Shown here: piece by piece, positions 25,804-33,611 of the stretch | Layout of the letters: each line of letters opens with the position of its first letter | How positions within the stretch are numbered: the stretch's first letter is position 1 | NCBI GenBank assembly: GCA_026397725.1 | Contig: JAPLUI010000276.1 | Span: 1 to 45,739 of the forward strand | Source of the DNA: Verrucomicrobiota bacterium | GTDB taxonomy: Bacteria > Verrucomicrobiota > Verrucomicrobiia > Verrucomicrobiales > Akkermansiaceae | Length of the DNA: 45,739 nt | Reading direction: 5' to 3' | Notes under the pieces: model-generated | What the model saw: the letters and a program-made list of their open reading frames with translations, nothing else | The model's database searches: none | What the model was told of the DNA's origin: nothing | Translations under genes and position numbers: made by a program

Positions 25804-27108
25804 TCAGAGCCGACCGGCGGCCTTGATGTCGAGGTAGCGGTTGGCGAGGGCGACCGGGAGGTGTTGGGCGGTGGTGTCGAGGGTGAGAATCCCGCAGGCG
25901 CCCAGGCCGGCCAGAATCTCCAGGCGCTCGCTGACGTAGCGGTTCGCCGCCAGAAACTTCAAGGCATCCGCAAACGCAGCGACTGGTCGCGTGTACGCCT
26001 CATCCACCGTGCGCTCGCGCAGACTGGTGAGCAGGACCAGGTGTTTCGCTTGCAGCACCTGCAGGGCCGGCACCAGTTCCTTGCCGTCCTCGCCACGGAG
26101 ATTGGTCAACACGATCACCAACGCACGGCGGCGCTGGCGGGCCATCAGGTGCTCCACCGCGCCGGCAAAATCGCTGGGGGCCGCCGTGGTTTGATAGTCA
26201 TAGAGATGATTCAGCAGGACCGGCATCGCGTGCGCTCCCTTCACCGGCGGCAACCAGCGCTCGGTCCCGCCAAACGACTTGACCGAGACCTGGTCGCCTT
26301 GCCTGAGGGCGACATGCGCCACCAGCAGAATGGCGTTCAGCGCATGATCGAACTGCGGGAGCGCCCCGTCCATCGCCCGCATCCGGCGGCCCGTGTCTAG
26401 CAAAAACACCACCGCCTGATCCCGCTGCTCCTGGAAATCCCGGCTGATCAGGAGCTGGCGTCGCGAGGTGGCCTTCCAATCGATCTGCGCCAGCGGGTCG
26501 CCGTCGCGGTAGTCGCGGAGTTGATGGAAATCCCGGCTGGTTCCCGCGCGGGCCCGGCGCACGATGCCCAGCGGGCTGTCGCGATGCTGCATGGCCAGCA
26601 GGGCGAAGCGCACCACCGGTTCATAGTTTGGATAGACGCGGACCGTCTCGTCGCCCAGGTGGCGGGACGAGAGTTGCCACCAGCCCCAGGGCGAGCGTCG
26701 CCGCACCTGCACCTGGCCAAAGACCCGTTCGCCCCGTTGCAGCAAGCGCACCGGATGAAACACCCGCAGTTCCTGCCGCGCCGGCACCACCCCACACCAT
26801 GGCAAGCCCGGGGCCTCCGCCCCTTGCGGAATCCCGTCAAACACCTCCACCCTCGCCACCTTCACGCCGGGGTTGTTCAAGATCAGCAGCACCTCGCCGA
26901 CCTCGCCCTGCGCGAAGCGCCCCGGCAAGCGCCGCTCAATCTCCAAGCACCGGGAGCAGCCTGCCAGCACCGCGTCGAGCACCGCCACGGCCACCGCCAC
27001 CCCGCCTAACACCAACCACGGCAGCACGCACACCGGAAACGCCGCCGCCAGGCTCCCGGCGAGCGTCCACCCCAAGGCCACGGCCAGCAGTCGGGTTGTC
27101 GGACTCAT
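25804..27108 (-). CDS. DUF58 (von Willebrand A-like) protein of the MoxR operon
   Basis: The 434-residue protein starts with one or two N-terminal membrane segments (LAVALGWTLAGSLAAAFPV and a Val-rich second). It then has the DUF58 core: GTSRDFHQLRDYRDGDPLAQ, IDWKATSRRQLLISRDF, VVFLLDTGRRMRA. The last is a vWA-like strand with a partly degenerate metal site. These proteins are regular partners of MoxR ATPases and are thought to be their substrates or adaptors. It is the final gene of the operon and is separated from moxR by a 198-base gap filled with heptamer repeats, which could affect its expression relative to the upstream genes. Confidence 0.9.
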   Translation of the reverse strand: MSPTTRLLAVALGWTLAGSLAAAFPVCVLPWLVLGGVAVAVAVLDAVLAGCSRCLEIERRLPGRFAQGEVGEVLLILNNPGVKVARVEVFDGIPQGAEAPGLPWCGVVPARQELRVFHPVRLLQRGERVFGQVQVRRRSPWGWWQLSSRHLGDETVRVYPNYEPVVRFALLAMQHRDSPLGIVRRARAGTSRDFHQLRDYRDGDPLAQIDWKATSRRQLLISRDFQEQRDQAVVFLLDTGRRMRAMDGALPQFDHALNAILLVAHVALRQGDQVSVKSFGGTERWLPPVKGAHAMPVLLNHLYDYQTTAAPSDFAGAVEHLMARQRRRALVIVLTNLRGEDGKELVPALQVLQAKHLVLLTSLRERTVDEAYTRPVAAFADALKFLAANRYVSERLEILAGLGACGILTLDTTAQHLPVALANRYLDIKAAGRL

Positions 27109-27135
27109 GCGATGCGTAGTGAGTGTTCTGCCATC

Positions 27136-27296
27136 TCTCCTATCTCCTATCTCCTATCTCCTATCTCCTATCTCCTATCTCCTATCCTCTATCCTCTATC
27201 CTCTATCCTCTATCCTCTATCCTCTATCCTCTATCCTCTATCCTCTATCCTCTATCCTCTATCCTCTATCCTCTATCTTCTATCCTCTATCCTCCA
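27136..27296. repeat. Tandem heptamer array, 23 units in two homogeneous blocks
   Basis: The plus strand reads seven copies of tctccta (27136-27184). Then come 13 copies of tcctcta (27185-27275), a variant tcttcta, one more tcctcta and a variant tcctcca ending at 27296. There is no break in the 7-base phase. It fills most of the gap between moxR and the DUF58 gene. The purine-rich strand is the transcribed operon's sense strand, so the message would carry a long AG-rich tract; the two blocks differ by a single change of word, as expected from slippage or unit-by-unit copying. Confidence 0.97.
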
Positions 27297-27306
27297 TCTT
27301 CTCCCC

Positions 27307-28299
27307 CTACTGTCGGGGGGCCGGCACGGTGGCGACGATGGCCCGCAGCACCTCGTCCACATCCTGGCCGCTGATGGCGACTTCCGGCGTGAGTTGCACC
27401 CGATGGCGCAGCACCGGCAGGGCGGCCCGTTTGATGTCATCGGGAATGACAAAGCCCCTCCCCTCCAGGGCGGCAAAGGCCTTGCCGATGCGGACCAGGC
27501 TGATGGCTCCGCGGGTGCCAGCCCCCAGCGCGATCGACCTTGCCTCGCGGGTTGCCTGCGCCAGTGCCACCGCGTAGGCCACCACCTCCGGCACCACTTG
27601 CACCGTCGCGGTGGCCAGTTGTGCGGCCACGATGGCGGCCGGGCCGCAAACGGTGCGCACGCCGGAGGCCGCGCCCCCCGGGCTCTCCGCCGCCGCCCGC
27701 GCCACAATCTCACATTCGGCCTCGCGGTTCGGATAGTCGATGAGCACTTTCATGATGAAGCGGTCGAGCTGGGCTTCCGGCAGCGGATAGGTTCCCTCAT
27801 GCTCCACCGGATTCTGCGTCGCCAGGGTCATGAACGGCGGGTCGAGCTTCAGCGTTTCGCCATCAATGGTGACCTGCCGCTCCTGCATCACTTCTAACAA
27901 AGCGGACTGGGTCTTCGCCGGGGCGCGGTTGATTTCATCGGCTAACAGGAGGTGGGTGAACACCGGCCCGCGGCGGAGTTGGAACGTCTGGCTCTTCATG
28001 TCAAACATCCGGAAGCCCGTCACATCCGAGGGCATCAGGTCCGGCGTGAACTGGATGCGGGCGGAAAGCCCGCCGAAGGTTTGCGCCAGCGTCGTCACCA
28101 GATAGGTTTTTCCCAAACCCGGTTTGCCTTCCAGCAACAAATGCCCGCCGGCCAGCAAGGCGGCCAGGACTTGGTCGATCACGGCTTCCTGGCCGAGAAT
28201 CACCTGCCGGATTTCAGCCCGCATGTGTGCGATGAGAGTGGCCAGGCTAGCAACGGCGGCCGCTTCCGGCGGGATTGGGGAGGATGTTTCCGAGGTCAT
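27307..28299 (-). CDS. moxR: MoxR-family AAA ATPase
   Basis: This 330-residue ATPase has Walker A EGKPGLGKT near residue 58, Walker B with LLLADEINRAPAKTQ, the following LLEVMQERQVTIDG, sensor region LATQNPVEHEGTYPLPEAQL and DRFIMK. All are hallmark MoxR sequences. MoxR proteins act as chaperone-like ATPases that help assemble or activate complexes, often together with vWA-domain proteins. Here the adjacent DUF58 protein and membrane partners form the expected set. It starts 12 bases after the stop of the DUF4350-like gene. Confidence 0.95.
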   Translation of the reverse strand: MTSETSSPIPPEAAAVASLATLIAHMRAEIRQVILGQEAVIDQVLAALLAGGHLLLEGKPGLGKTYLVTTLAQTFGGLSARIQFTPDLMPSDVTGFRMFDMKSQTFQLRRGPVFTHLLLADEINRAPAKTQSALLEVMQERQVTIDGETLKLDPPFMTLATQNPVEHEGTYPLPEAQLDRFIMKVLIDYPNREAECEIVARAAAESPGGAASGVRTVCGPAAIVAAQLATATVQVVPEVVAYAVALAQATREARSIALGAGTRGAISLVRIGKAFAALEGRGFVIPDDIKRAALPVLRHRVQLTPEVAISGQDVDEVLRAIVATVPAPRQ

Positions 28300-28311
28300 G
28301 AGCGAGTGGGG

Positions 28312-29403
28312 TTAGGGGAGAACTTGGAGCAGGACTTGCAGATCGGCGACCATGCGAGTCAGGGCGACGCCATCGCCGGGTGCCGGTCCGTTCAGGGCGC
28401 GGGAAATCCGTGCCGACGGCATGCCCGAGCGTGCCGCGAGCAGCTCGAGGAAAGTCTCATCGAGCGGCCCGGCCCGCGAGCCGCAGCGCTGGCCCCGCTC
28501 GACGATCTGCTCACGCAGTGGCACCAGCAGCGCGGCGGCCCGGTCGAGGCGCCAATGGAAGTTGCCCAGCGCTTCCAGATGATGCTCATAGCCACGCGCC
28601 GCCGGCGGCACCGTCGCCGCCTCCAGCGGCCCGAAGCGCTGCAGATTCCGCCACAGCCACAAGACCAGCAACAGCAACAGGCCACCCAGGACCGGCCACC
28701 AATGCCGGCATAGCAAGTCCCAGAAGGAAAGCCCGGAGGCTCTGACAAAAACCACCGTGCCCGCCTGCTCGGTCGCCTCCAGCAGGGCTAACAAAAAGTC
28801 CGCATGCTCATGGTCGGCGATCCAGCGGTTGCGGAAGATCCGCGCATCCGTCAGCACCGAGATCCGCCCGGCCCCGGCCGACACGCAGGCGAACACGCCC
28901 GGCGGGGCGCCACGCGCCTCGACGACCGCATGAGACTTGGCCCCGACCACGAAATACTCCCCATCAAACCGGATGCTCCCCCCGTCATGAGCCACCTCTT
29001 CCCTCACCTCAAGGCCTACCCGTTGCAGCATTTCTAACAAAGGCTTCGCAAGCGGCACCTCTGGCTCGTAGTCACGCCAGTCGTTGGTGTCAGCCGCCGC
29101 ATGTTCCAGCAAGACCACCAGATGCCCGCCGCGCCTGCTCCAGACCTCCGCACGCCGGACGAAGCTCTCATTGTTGAGGATCGCAGCCGGGACGAACCAG
29201 AGCGCATCCGCCGCTGCGGGTGCCCGCCATGCGGTGAGGGATTCGACCGCGAAATCAAAGCGCTGGGCGAAGCGTTCCGCCGCGAGCCACGGATTGACCC
29301 GCGCGCGGCCTTGGTAGCCGATTTCCCGCTCCACATACTCCTGCTCGCAAGCCCCCCCGCCAAGCAGCAACAAACCCAGCACCAAGCGCTGCAGCATCCT
29401 CAT
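28312..29403 (-). CDS. DUF4350-like membrane lipoprotein of the MoxR operon
   Basis: The ATG at 29403 is chosen because it overlaps the previous stop (ATGA) and opens a lipoprotein signal, MRMLQRLVLGLLLLGGGAC, with the cysteine at 19; a longer frame upstream is antisense-like noise. The 363-residue protein has a periplasmic domain with ALWFVPAAILNNESFV, RRGGHLVVLLEHAAADTNDW and GRISVLTDARIFRNRWI, as in DUF4350 proteins. A transmembrane segment near 230-245 (PVLGGLLLLLVLWLW) and a cytoplasmic tail follow. Function is unknown. Position between the DUF4129-like gene and moxR is the conserved one for this family. Confidence 0.8.
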   Translation of the reverse strand: MRMLQRLVLGLLLLGGGACEQEYVEREIGYQGRARVNPWLAAERFAQRFDFAVESLTAWRAPAAADALWFVPAAILNNESFVRRAEVWSRRGGHLVVLLEHAAADTNDWRDYEPEVPLAKPLLEMLQRVGLEVREEVAHDGGSIRFDGEYFVVGAKSHAVVEARGAPPGVFACVSAGAGRISVLTDARIFRNRWIADHEHADFLLALLEATEQAGTVVFVRASGLSFWDLLCRHWWPVLGGLLLLLVLWLWRNLQRFGPLEAATVPPAARGYEHHLEALGNFHWRLDRAAALLVPLREQIVERGQRCGSRAGPLDETFLELLAARSGMPSARISRALNGPAPGDGVALTRMVADLQVLLQVLP

Positions 29404-30845
29404 GCCGACCTCCTTTCCAGAAACGGCCACTCCCGGCACAGCCCCTCGACCTCGGCATCCGCCGGAGATTCTCCGGCGTAGGCAAGCCGGATCCAGACTC
29501 CGGTCAAGCCCCGGAAATAGCCGGGATGCGCCAACCCCCCCGCCGCCTCGATTCGCCGCAGGCAATCCCCTTCCGTATCCGCCTCGTGAATTTCGACCCG
29601 CGCCAGCTCGATGGTCCGGGCGATCGTGCCGCGATACAGCAAGCCCAGCGCCTCCTGCCGCCGCCCTTGTTGCCACAGGCTCCAGGCCGTGCCGGGAATA
29701 TCCTGCGGCAGCGATTCCGGCGTCACCGCCAGGCCCATCACCACCCGTGCCGCCAGCGCCCGCGCCCCTTGGTCAGCCCCTCCCCTTGACACGAGAACGT
29801 GCCGATACTTCCAGACCAGCCAGACCAGGAAACCAAGCGCCAGTGCCACGGCCGCCGCCGCGAGCAGCCAGCCTAACATCCCGCCGAGGGTGCCCCAAAA
29901 CGAGCTGATGGGAATGGGCTGGTGCTGGGTCACCCGCAGTTTCACCTTATGCACCCGGAAGTCCCGCTCCGCCTTCACGTCTTCAATCACCGCACGCGGC
30001 GTGCGCTCCGCCTCGGCCGCAGCCTCGGCACGCACACCAGTGGGCAGGCACAGGCAACCTAACAACATCAACATTCCCAGCCCCTTCGTCAGGCGCTCGC
30101 CCATGCGTCTGAAGGCCAATTCCACATCCCAGCCATCGATCCAGGTGCGGCTGTTCACATACAATCCGAAGCCGGCCCCGGTCAGCATGATGTCGGTTAG
30201 GGACATGGCCAGCATCACGCATCCGCAGGCCGTCCGCAGCAGCAGCACCGGAAGGTGCAAGGGGGTGGCCGGATTCCACTCCTCGAGCGCCCGCGCCCAG
30301 GGTGCGTCCTGCCCGTCAGGAATCATCATTGCCACCACTCCGAAGATCGCCAGGCCAAACCACAGCGCCGCCAGATCCGCCATGCAATAGATCCAGATCA
30401 CCACCCCATTGCCACGCCGCACGAGCTGGCCGATCCGCCGCTGATAGTCCGCCCCGCGCAGCCCTTCGAGTTCCTCAACCGCCAGCGTCACCGGCATCCA
30501 TGGTGAAAATCTAACCCACACGAAGCGATGGAAAAACCGCCGCAGCCAGGCTCCCGGCAGTTCCCGCCAGAGCGCGTGCCAGGTCGGTTGCTCACCAAAC
30601 AGGCGACGACTCAACTGCAACAACACCATCCGCGACCCCGCCGGTTTGCACCACCAAAACCATAACAGGAACAGCAGCGGCCAATCCCACAAGCACCAGC
30701 CCACCACCACGCCCGGCAACCCGAGCGCCATCCACCACCCCGCCAAACAACGCCAGAAATCACGCCGCACCAACGCCAAGCCCAGGTCCACCGACTCCAA
30801 GTCGCCCCGCGGCCGGATCTCCGCCGTCACCTGGTCAAGGCGCAT
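29400..30845 (-). CDS. Multi-pass membrane protein with DUF4129-like C-terminus
   Basis: This 481-residue protein has about five hydrophobic segments: near 37-65, 147-175, 197-225, 255-273 (ending in a signal-like LCLPTGVRAEA) and 317-345. A soluble C-terminal part follows with SLWQQGRRQEALGLLYRGTI and EGDCLRRIEA, which resembles the DUF4129 domain typical of this operon. Function is unknown; it is thought to be a membrane component acting with MoxR. It overlaps the SpoIIM-like gene by 11 bases upstream and the lipoprotein gene by 4 bases downstream, so translation is coupled. Confidence 0.78.
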   Translation of the reverse strand: MRLDQVTAEIRPRGDLESVDLGLALVRRDFWRCLAGWWMALGLPGVVVGWCLWDWPLLFLLWFWWCKPAGSRMVLLQLSRRLFGEQPTWHALWRELPGAWLRRFFHRFVWVRFSPWMPVTLAVEELEGLRGADYQRRIGQLVRRGNGVVIWIYCMADLAALWFGLAIFGVVAMMIPDGQDAPWARALEEWNPATPLHLPVLLLRTACGCVMLAMSLTDIMLTGAGFGLYVNSRTWIDGWDVELAFRRMGERLTKGLGMLMLLGCLCLPTGVRAEAAAEAERTPRAVIEDVKAERDFRVHKVKLRVTQHQPIPISSFWGTLGGMLGWLLAAAAVALALGFLVWLVWKYRHVLVSRGGADQGARALAARVVMGLAVTPESLPQDIPGTAWSLWQQGRRQEALGLLYRGTIARTIELARVEIHEADTEGDCLRRIEAAGGLAHPGYFRGLTGVWIRLAYAGESPADAEVEGLCREWPFLERRSA

Positions 30846-31806
30846 GACCCGCCCTCCTTCCCGCCAGCGTGAAATAGGCCAGGAGCAAGCCCCAACCGGC
30901 GAAGCCCACCCCGTACTTCAATGCCGATGGCAGCAACTGTGCCGACCAGAACCCCTCCACCGCCGCCGCCAGCGTCGTCAGCAGCGCCGCGCCGATAATC
31001 AAGGGCAGGGCCTGCTTGGCCGCCTCGGACAAGGCCCGCACCCGCGGCAGGCGACCGGGGCGCAGCAGCGCCAGCCCGAGCCGCATGCCCGCCATCCCCG
31101 CCACCACCATTCCTAACAACTCCAGCGCCGCGTGCCCGCTCACAAAGGTCCAGAACGTTTCGGGATTGCAGGCATGATTCACGTAGCCCGCCGCCGCGCC
31201 CATGAAGAGGCCGTTGAAAAACAGGAAGAACAAGGTGCCCACCCCGGCTGCCATGCCGCCGGCAAAGATCCGGAAATCGATCCCCACGTTGTTTCTGATA
31301 TAATGGCCGAACATCATGAAGTTCGAGCCATACTCGGCACGCAGATGGGCAATCTGATCCTCCTTCCCGCCATACATCTGGTCCATCGAGGCCATCCCAT
31401 CCGCCCCGAGGATCGCCTGCACCCACTGGATGTCATGGCCGGCGGAAATCATCACCGCCAGAAACGGCAACCAGAACACCGCATTGCACAGGCAAAACAA
31501 GCGCCACTCCCGCCGCACCGCCTGCGGGAAACCCACCGCCACAAACTCCGCCACCTGCTCCCAGCCACCACGCCGGTTCCGATAGATCAGCTCATAGCCG
31601 CGGATCACCTGCGCATTGAGCTGCGCCGTCAGGCGCTCCCCATACATCCGGTATTCCGCCAAGGACAAGTCCACACACAACTCGCGAAACCGCCGTGGCA
31701 GTTGCCCCGCCTCGGGGCCCGGCCGGCCTTTCTCCAAGCCGTCCACCAGGCGTTCATACTCCGCCCAGCGCTGCTGGTTCTTGTGCTCGAAATCTCCTAC
31801 GCTCAT
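30835..31806 (-). CDS. SpoIIM-family (stage II sporulation protein M-like) membrane protein
   Basis: The 323-residue protein begins with a soluble helical region containing FRELCVDLSLAEYRMYG. It has hydrophobic segments LFCLCNAVFWLPFLAVMI, FAGGMAAGVGTLFFLFFNG, FVSGHAALELLGMVVAGMAG and two more near the C-terminus. The SGHAALEL phrase is characteristic of SpoIIM/DUF95 proteins. In sporulators SpoIIM belongs to the peptidoglycan-remodelling DMP machine; in non-sporulators such as this, homologues in MoxR operons have no settled role. It starts 30 bases after the RDD gene stop and overlaps the next gene. Confidence 0.88.
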   Translation of the reverse strand: MSVGDFEHKNQQRWAEYERLVDGLEKGRPGPEAGQLPRRFRELCVDLSLAEYRMYGERLTAQLNAQVIRGYELIYRNRRGGWEQVAEFVAVGFPQAVRREWRLFCLCNAVFWLPFLAVMISAGHDIQWVQAILGADGMASMDQMYGGKEDQIAHLRAEYGSNFMMFGHYIRNNVGIDFRIFAGGMAAGVGTLFFLFFNGLFMGAAAGYVNHACNPETFWTFVSGHAALELLGMVVAGMAGMRLGLALLRPGRLPRVRALSEAAKQALPLIIGAALLTTLAAAVEGFWSAQLLPSALKYGVGFAGWGLLLAYFTLAGRRAGHAP

Positions 31807-31836
31807 GGGTATGTCATGCGGTGCGAGTTCCCGATT

Positions 31837-32583
31837 TCAGTTTTTCCGGTCGTGGTCTGCCGGGTGTTTTTTCTCCTGCACCCAATGCGCCATGGCCATC
31901 AGGCGGCTCACCCCGGCCGCACCGCTGGCCCCGCTCAAGGCGCTCGCCTGGTTGGCGATTTCCTCGCGGCGACCCACCGACCACAAACCGGCCCGCTCGC
32001 GGAACAACACCAGCGCCCGCGTCTCATCCGCCGTGAGCCCCACCGGCAAGGGCACCGCCGCAATCGGCGGCGGGGCCGCCAGCCGCGGCAGCACCGGCGC
32101 CCGTTCATAAATCACCACCGTGCCGGCCGCCAGATCACCCAAGCGTTGAAACCGCTTGGTGGCCAGACAACTCGCCATCCCGAAGCCATACGTGAACAGC
32201 GGCATCCCATCCACCCACCGCAGGAGGTTCCTCACCAACGACTGGCCAAGCGTGAGCGGCGAACCCGTGACCTGCACCACCCGCAAACCCACGATCCGCT
32301 TGCCGGGCGTGGCCCCGCGCCGACCCGCCTCAAACACCATCGGATAGAACCACTCCATCAGAAAGCCCGCCAAAGTCAGCATCCCGAACGCCACCCGGTT
32401 GCCCAGCGCCATCCCGGACCAGGCCAGCCCGATCGAGGCTGCGGTCATCACCACCCCGCGGATCGCCAGATCGATCGCATAGGCGCCGATCCGCAACATC
32501 GGCCCAGCCACCCGCAGGCGGATCTCCACGCCTTCCGCGAGTTCCACTGCCTGCAAGGTGTCGAGTTTGGCTGCCGTCAACAT
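31837..32583 (-). CDS. RDD-family membrane protein, first gene of the MoxR operon
   Basis: From the ATG at 32583 (MLTAAKLDTLQAVELAEGVE) the protein has 248 residues with three or so membrane helices. It carries the family motif FEAGRRGATPGKRIVGLRVV, then LVRNLLRWVDGMPLF and QRLGDLAAGTVVIY. The name comes from the conserved Arg-Asp-Asp region; here the first helix carries IDLAIRGVV. RDD proteins are small transport-like or structural membrane proteins of unknown substrate. A 25-codon longer start is possible but adds a family-unlike segment. It opens a six-gene minus-strand operon. Confidence 0.88.
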   Translation of the reverse strand: MLTAAKLDTLQAVELAEGVEIRLRVAGPMLRIGAYAIDLAIRGVVMTAASIGLAWSGMALGNRVAFGMLTLAGFLMEWFYPMVFEAGRRGATPGKRIVGLRVVQVTGSPLTLGQSLVRNLLRWVDGMPLFTYGFGMASCLATKRFQRLGDLAAGTVVIYERAPVLPRLAAPPPIAAVPLPVGLTADETRALVLFRERAGLWSVGRREEIANQASALSGASGAAGVSRLMAMAHWVQEKKHPADHDRKN

Positions 32584-32798
32584 CGATTGATGCGCCAGCC
32601 TAGACGCTTTCCCCGCCGCGTAAAGCCCCGTAAACCGATTTCTGCAAACGGCTCCCAATCACAGGTTCCCCGTCAGTTGGCTGGTGGGCTGCCGGTTGGA
32701 CCGGATCCGGTGCCGGGAAGCCAGCAAAGCCGCCGGTCCGGTCGTCATGAACCGTAAAGAAATAAACCTTACAAAATCCGCAGGTTCGCATGGAATGT

Positions 32799-32908
32799 AT
32801 TTGGTAAAATGATGAGGGGTAAAATGATGAAGAACTGGAATCGGGCTTCCGCTCTCGGGAGTTCTGATCTCTTCTTCCATGATTTTACCCTTCATCATTT
32901 TACCAAAT
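32799..32908. repeat. 110-bp inverted-repeat element with 31-bp arms
   Basis: Arm 32799-32829 and arm 32878-32908 are reverse complements at 29 of 31 positions. Each arm holds two tandem copies of a ggtaaaatgatga-like word. The 48-base centre contains a further small inverted pair, agaact/agttct. The AT-rich arms contrast with the GC-rich surroundings. The whole unit could fold into one long hairpin on either strand. It may be a dispersed non-autonomous element; I see no clear target duplication. Confidence 0.85.
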
Positions 32909-33033
32909 TTCCGAATGATCAGACTTCTAACGCCATGTCTATTTGTTTACGGCTCCTTAGGATCAGCCCAAGCAGTTCGGGCGGGTCGCCACCGCCGCCG
33001 ACCTTGAGCCGGACCCCGCCGACAAGGGCCATC

Positions 33034-33150
33034 CCCCGCTTCGTGTTCGCCTCGTCATCCAGCATCTATGGCCCGGAAACTCCGCTGCCGGCCGAGGAAA
33101 CGACCCCGGCCAACCCGTGCAGCCCCCACGCCCTGACCAAGCCGCGGTAG
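33034..33150 (+). pseudogene. Fragment of an NAD-dependent sugar epimerase/dehydratase
   Basis: The plus strand encodes IPRFVFASSSSIYGPETPLP, then AEETTPANPCSPHALTK and a stop at 33148. This matches the stretch of extended short-chain dehydrogenases that contains the catalytic serine loop (FASSSSxYG) and the following SPYxxTK. The catalytic tyrosine is replaced by histidine (SPHALTK). Nothing recognisable of the NAD-binding N-terminus or the C-terminal half remains. It is about 38 codons of a protein normally over 300 residues long, so a dead remnant. Confidence 0.6.
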
Positions 33151-33278
33151 GGCGTGGCGGCCTCGCCGCGCCCTGACTGCCCTGCGGCTGCAACGGCCCA
33201 TGAATATGCCAGGGTGCTGCGCTTTTCTTGCGCTTGCCAGGTGCCACACCATCGCGCCGCCCATGCGGGCGGAAAAGT

Positions 33279-33302
33279 GGGCGGCCCGAGGCCGGGCCGC
33301 CC
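33279..33302. terminator. GC-rich hairpin, possible terminator
   Basis: A perfect 9-base stem gggcggccc/gggccgccc encloses the 6-base loop gaggcc. It is followed on the plus strand by ttgattgttg, which is only moderately T-rich. It stands in a spacer with no intact gene directly upstream, so it may instead belong to a decayed locus. Confidence 0.35.
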
Positions 33303-33573
33303 TTGATTGTTGAAGAACAGCGCTAGCATGGGGCCAACGTCTCCGTGCAAACGGAAGCGGTATTGGCAACGTTCGAGGTGGACTGATGCCGCACCAAGTG
33401 AATGCGGTGCAGCGCCGGTTGCGGCGGGCGGGTGGTGGGGATCGGCGTCAGAGCGGCTGCCATCCGGTCCGCAGGCATCCCGATCGCAGGCCGACCGATC
33501 TGCCGATCGGCATCCCCGGGACGTGCCCGGTGGCACTTTCCGCCGGTCCTCAAACCAGTTTTTTTTGATTTTT
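33303..33573. other. Spacer without a supportable gene
   Basis: This GC-rich stretch contains short self-complementary words such as gccgatcggc and ccgggacgtgcccgg and ends in two T-tracts before the promoter of the next gene. Long open frames on the minus strand here run antisense into the following gene and have no recognisable domain. Confidence 0.5.
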
Positions 33574-33604
33574 TTGCTTGCGTGGCGTGAGCAACGCGGA
33601 TAAT
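33574..33604 (+). promoter_or_regulatory. Candidate promoter of the coiled-coil protein gene
   Basis: GATAAT at 33599-33604 is a five-of-six -10 match. Upstream are TTGCTT (33574, spacer 19) or CTTGCG (33577, spacer 16) as -35 candidates, and a T-rich stretch (33560-33575) that could act as an UP-like element. The ATG at 33612 follows the -10 after 7 bases, implying a leaderless or near-leaderless message. Confidence 0.45.
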
Positions 33605-33611
33605 TCGGGGC

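Noticed and set aside
27136..27296. CRISPR array
   Set aside because: The units are contiguous 7-base repeats without spacers; nothing else in the window resembles repeat-spacer structure.
27307..32583. Rare TTA leucine codons nearly always in the context GTTAG (CTAAC on the other strand)
   Set aside because: At least one TTA codon (about 30661) breaks the rule, and base composition alone predicts a similar number of the pentamer in the window; only whole-genome word counts could make this significant.
31132..32757. 541-codon open frame on the plus strand
   Set aside because: It is antisense to the SpoIIM-like and RDD genes, and its His/Arg/Pro-rich composition is typical of reverse-frame noise in GC-rich DNA.
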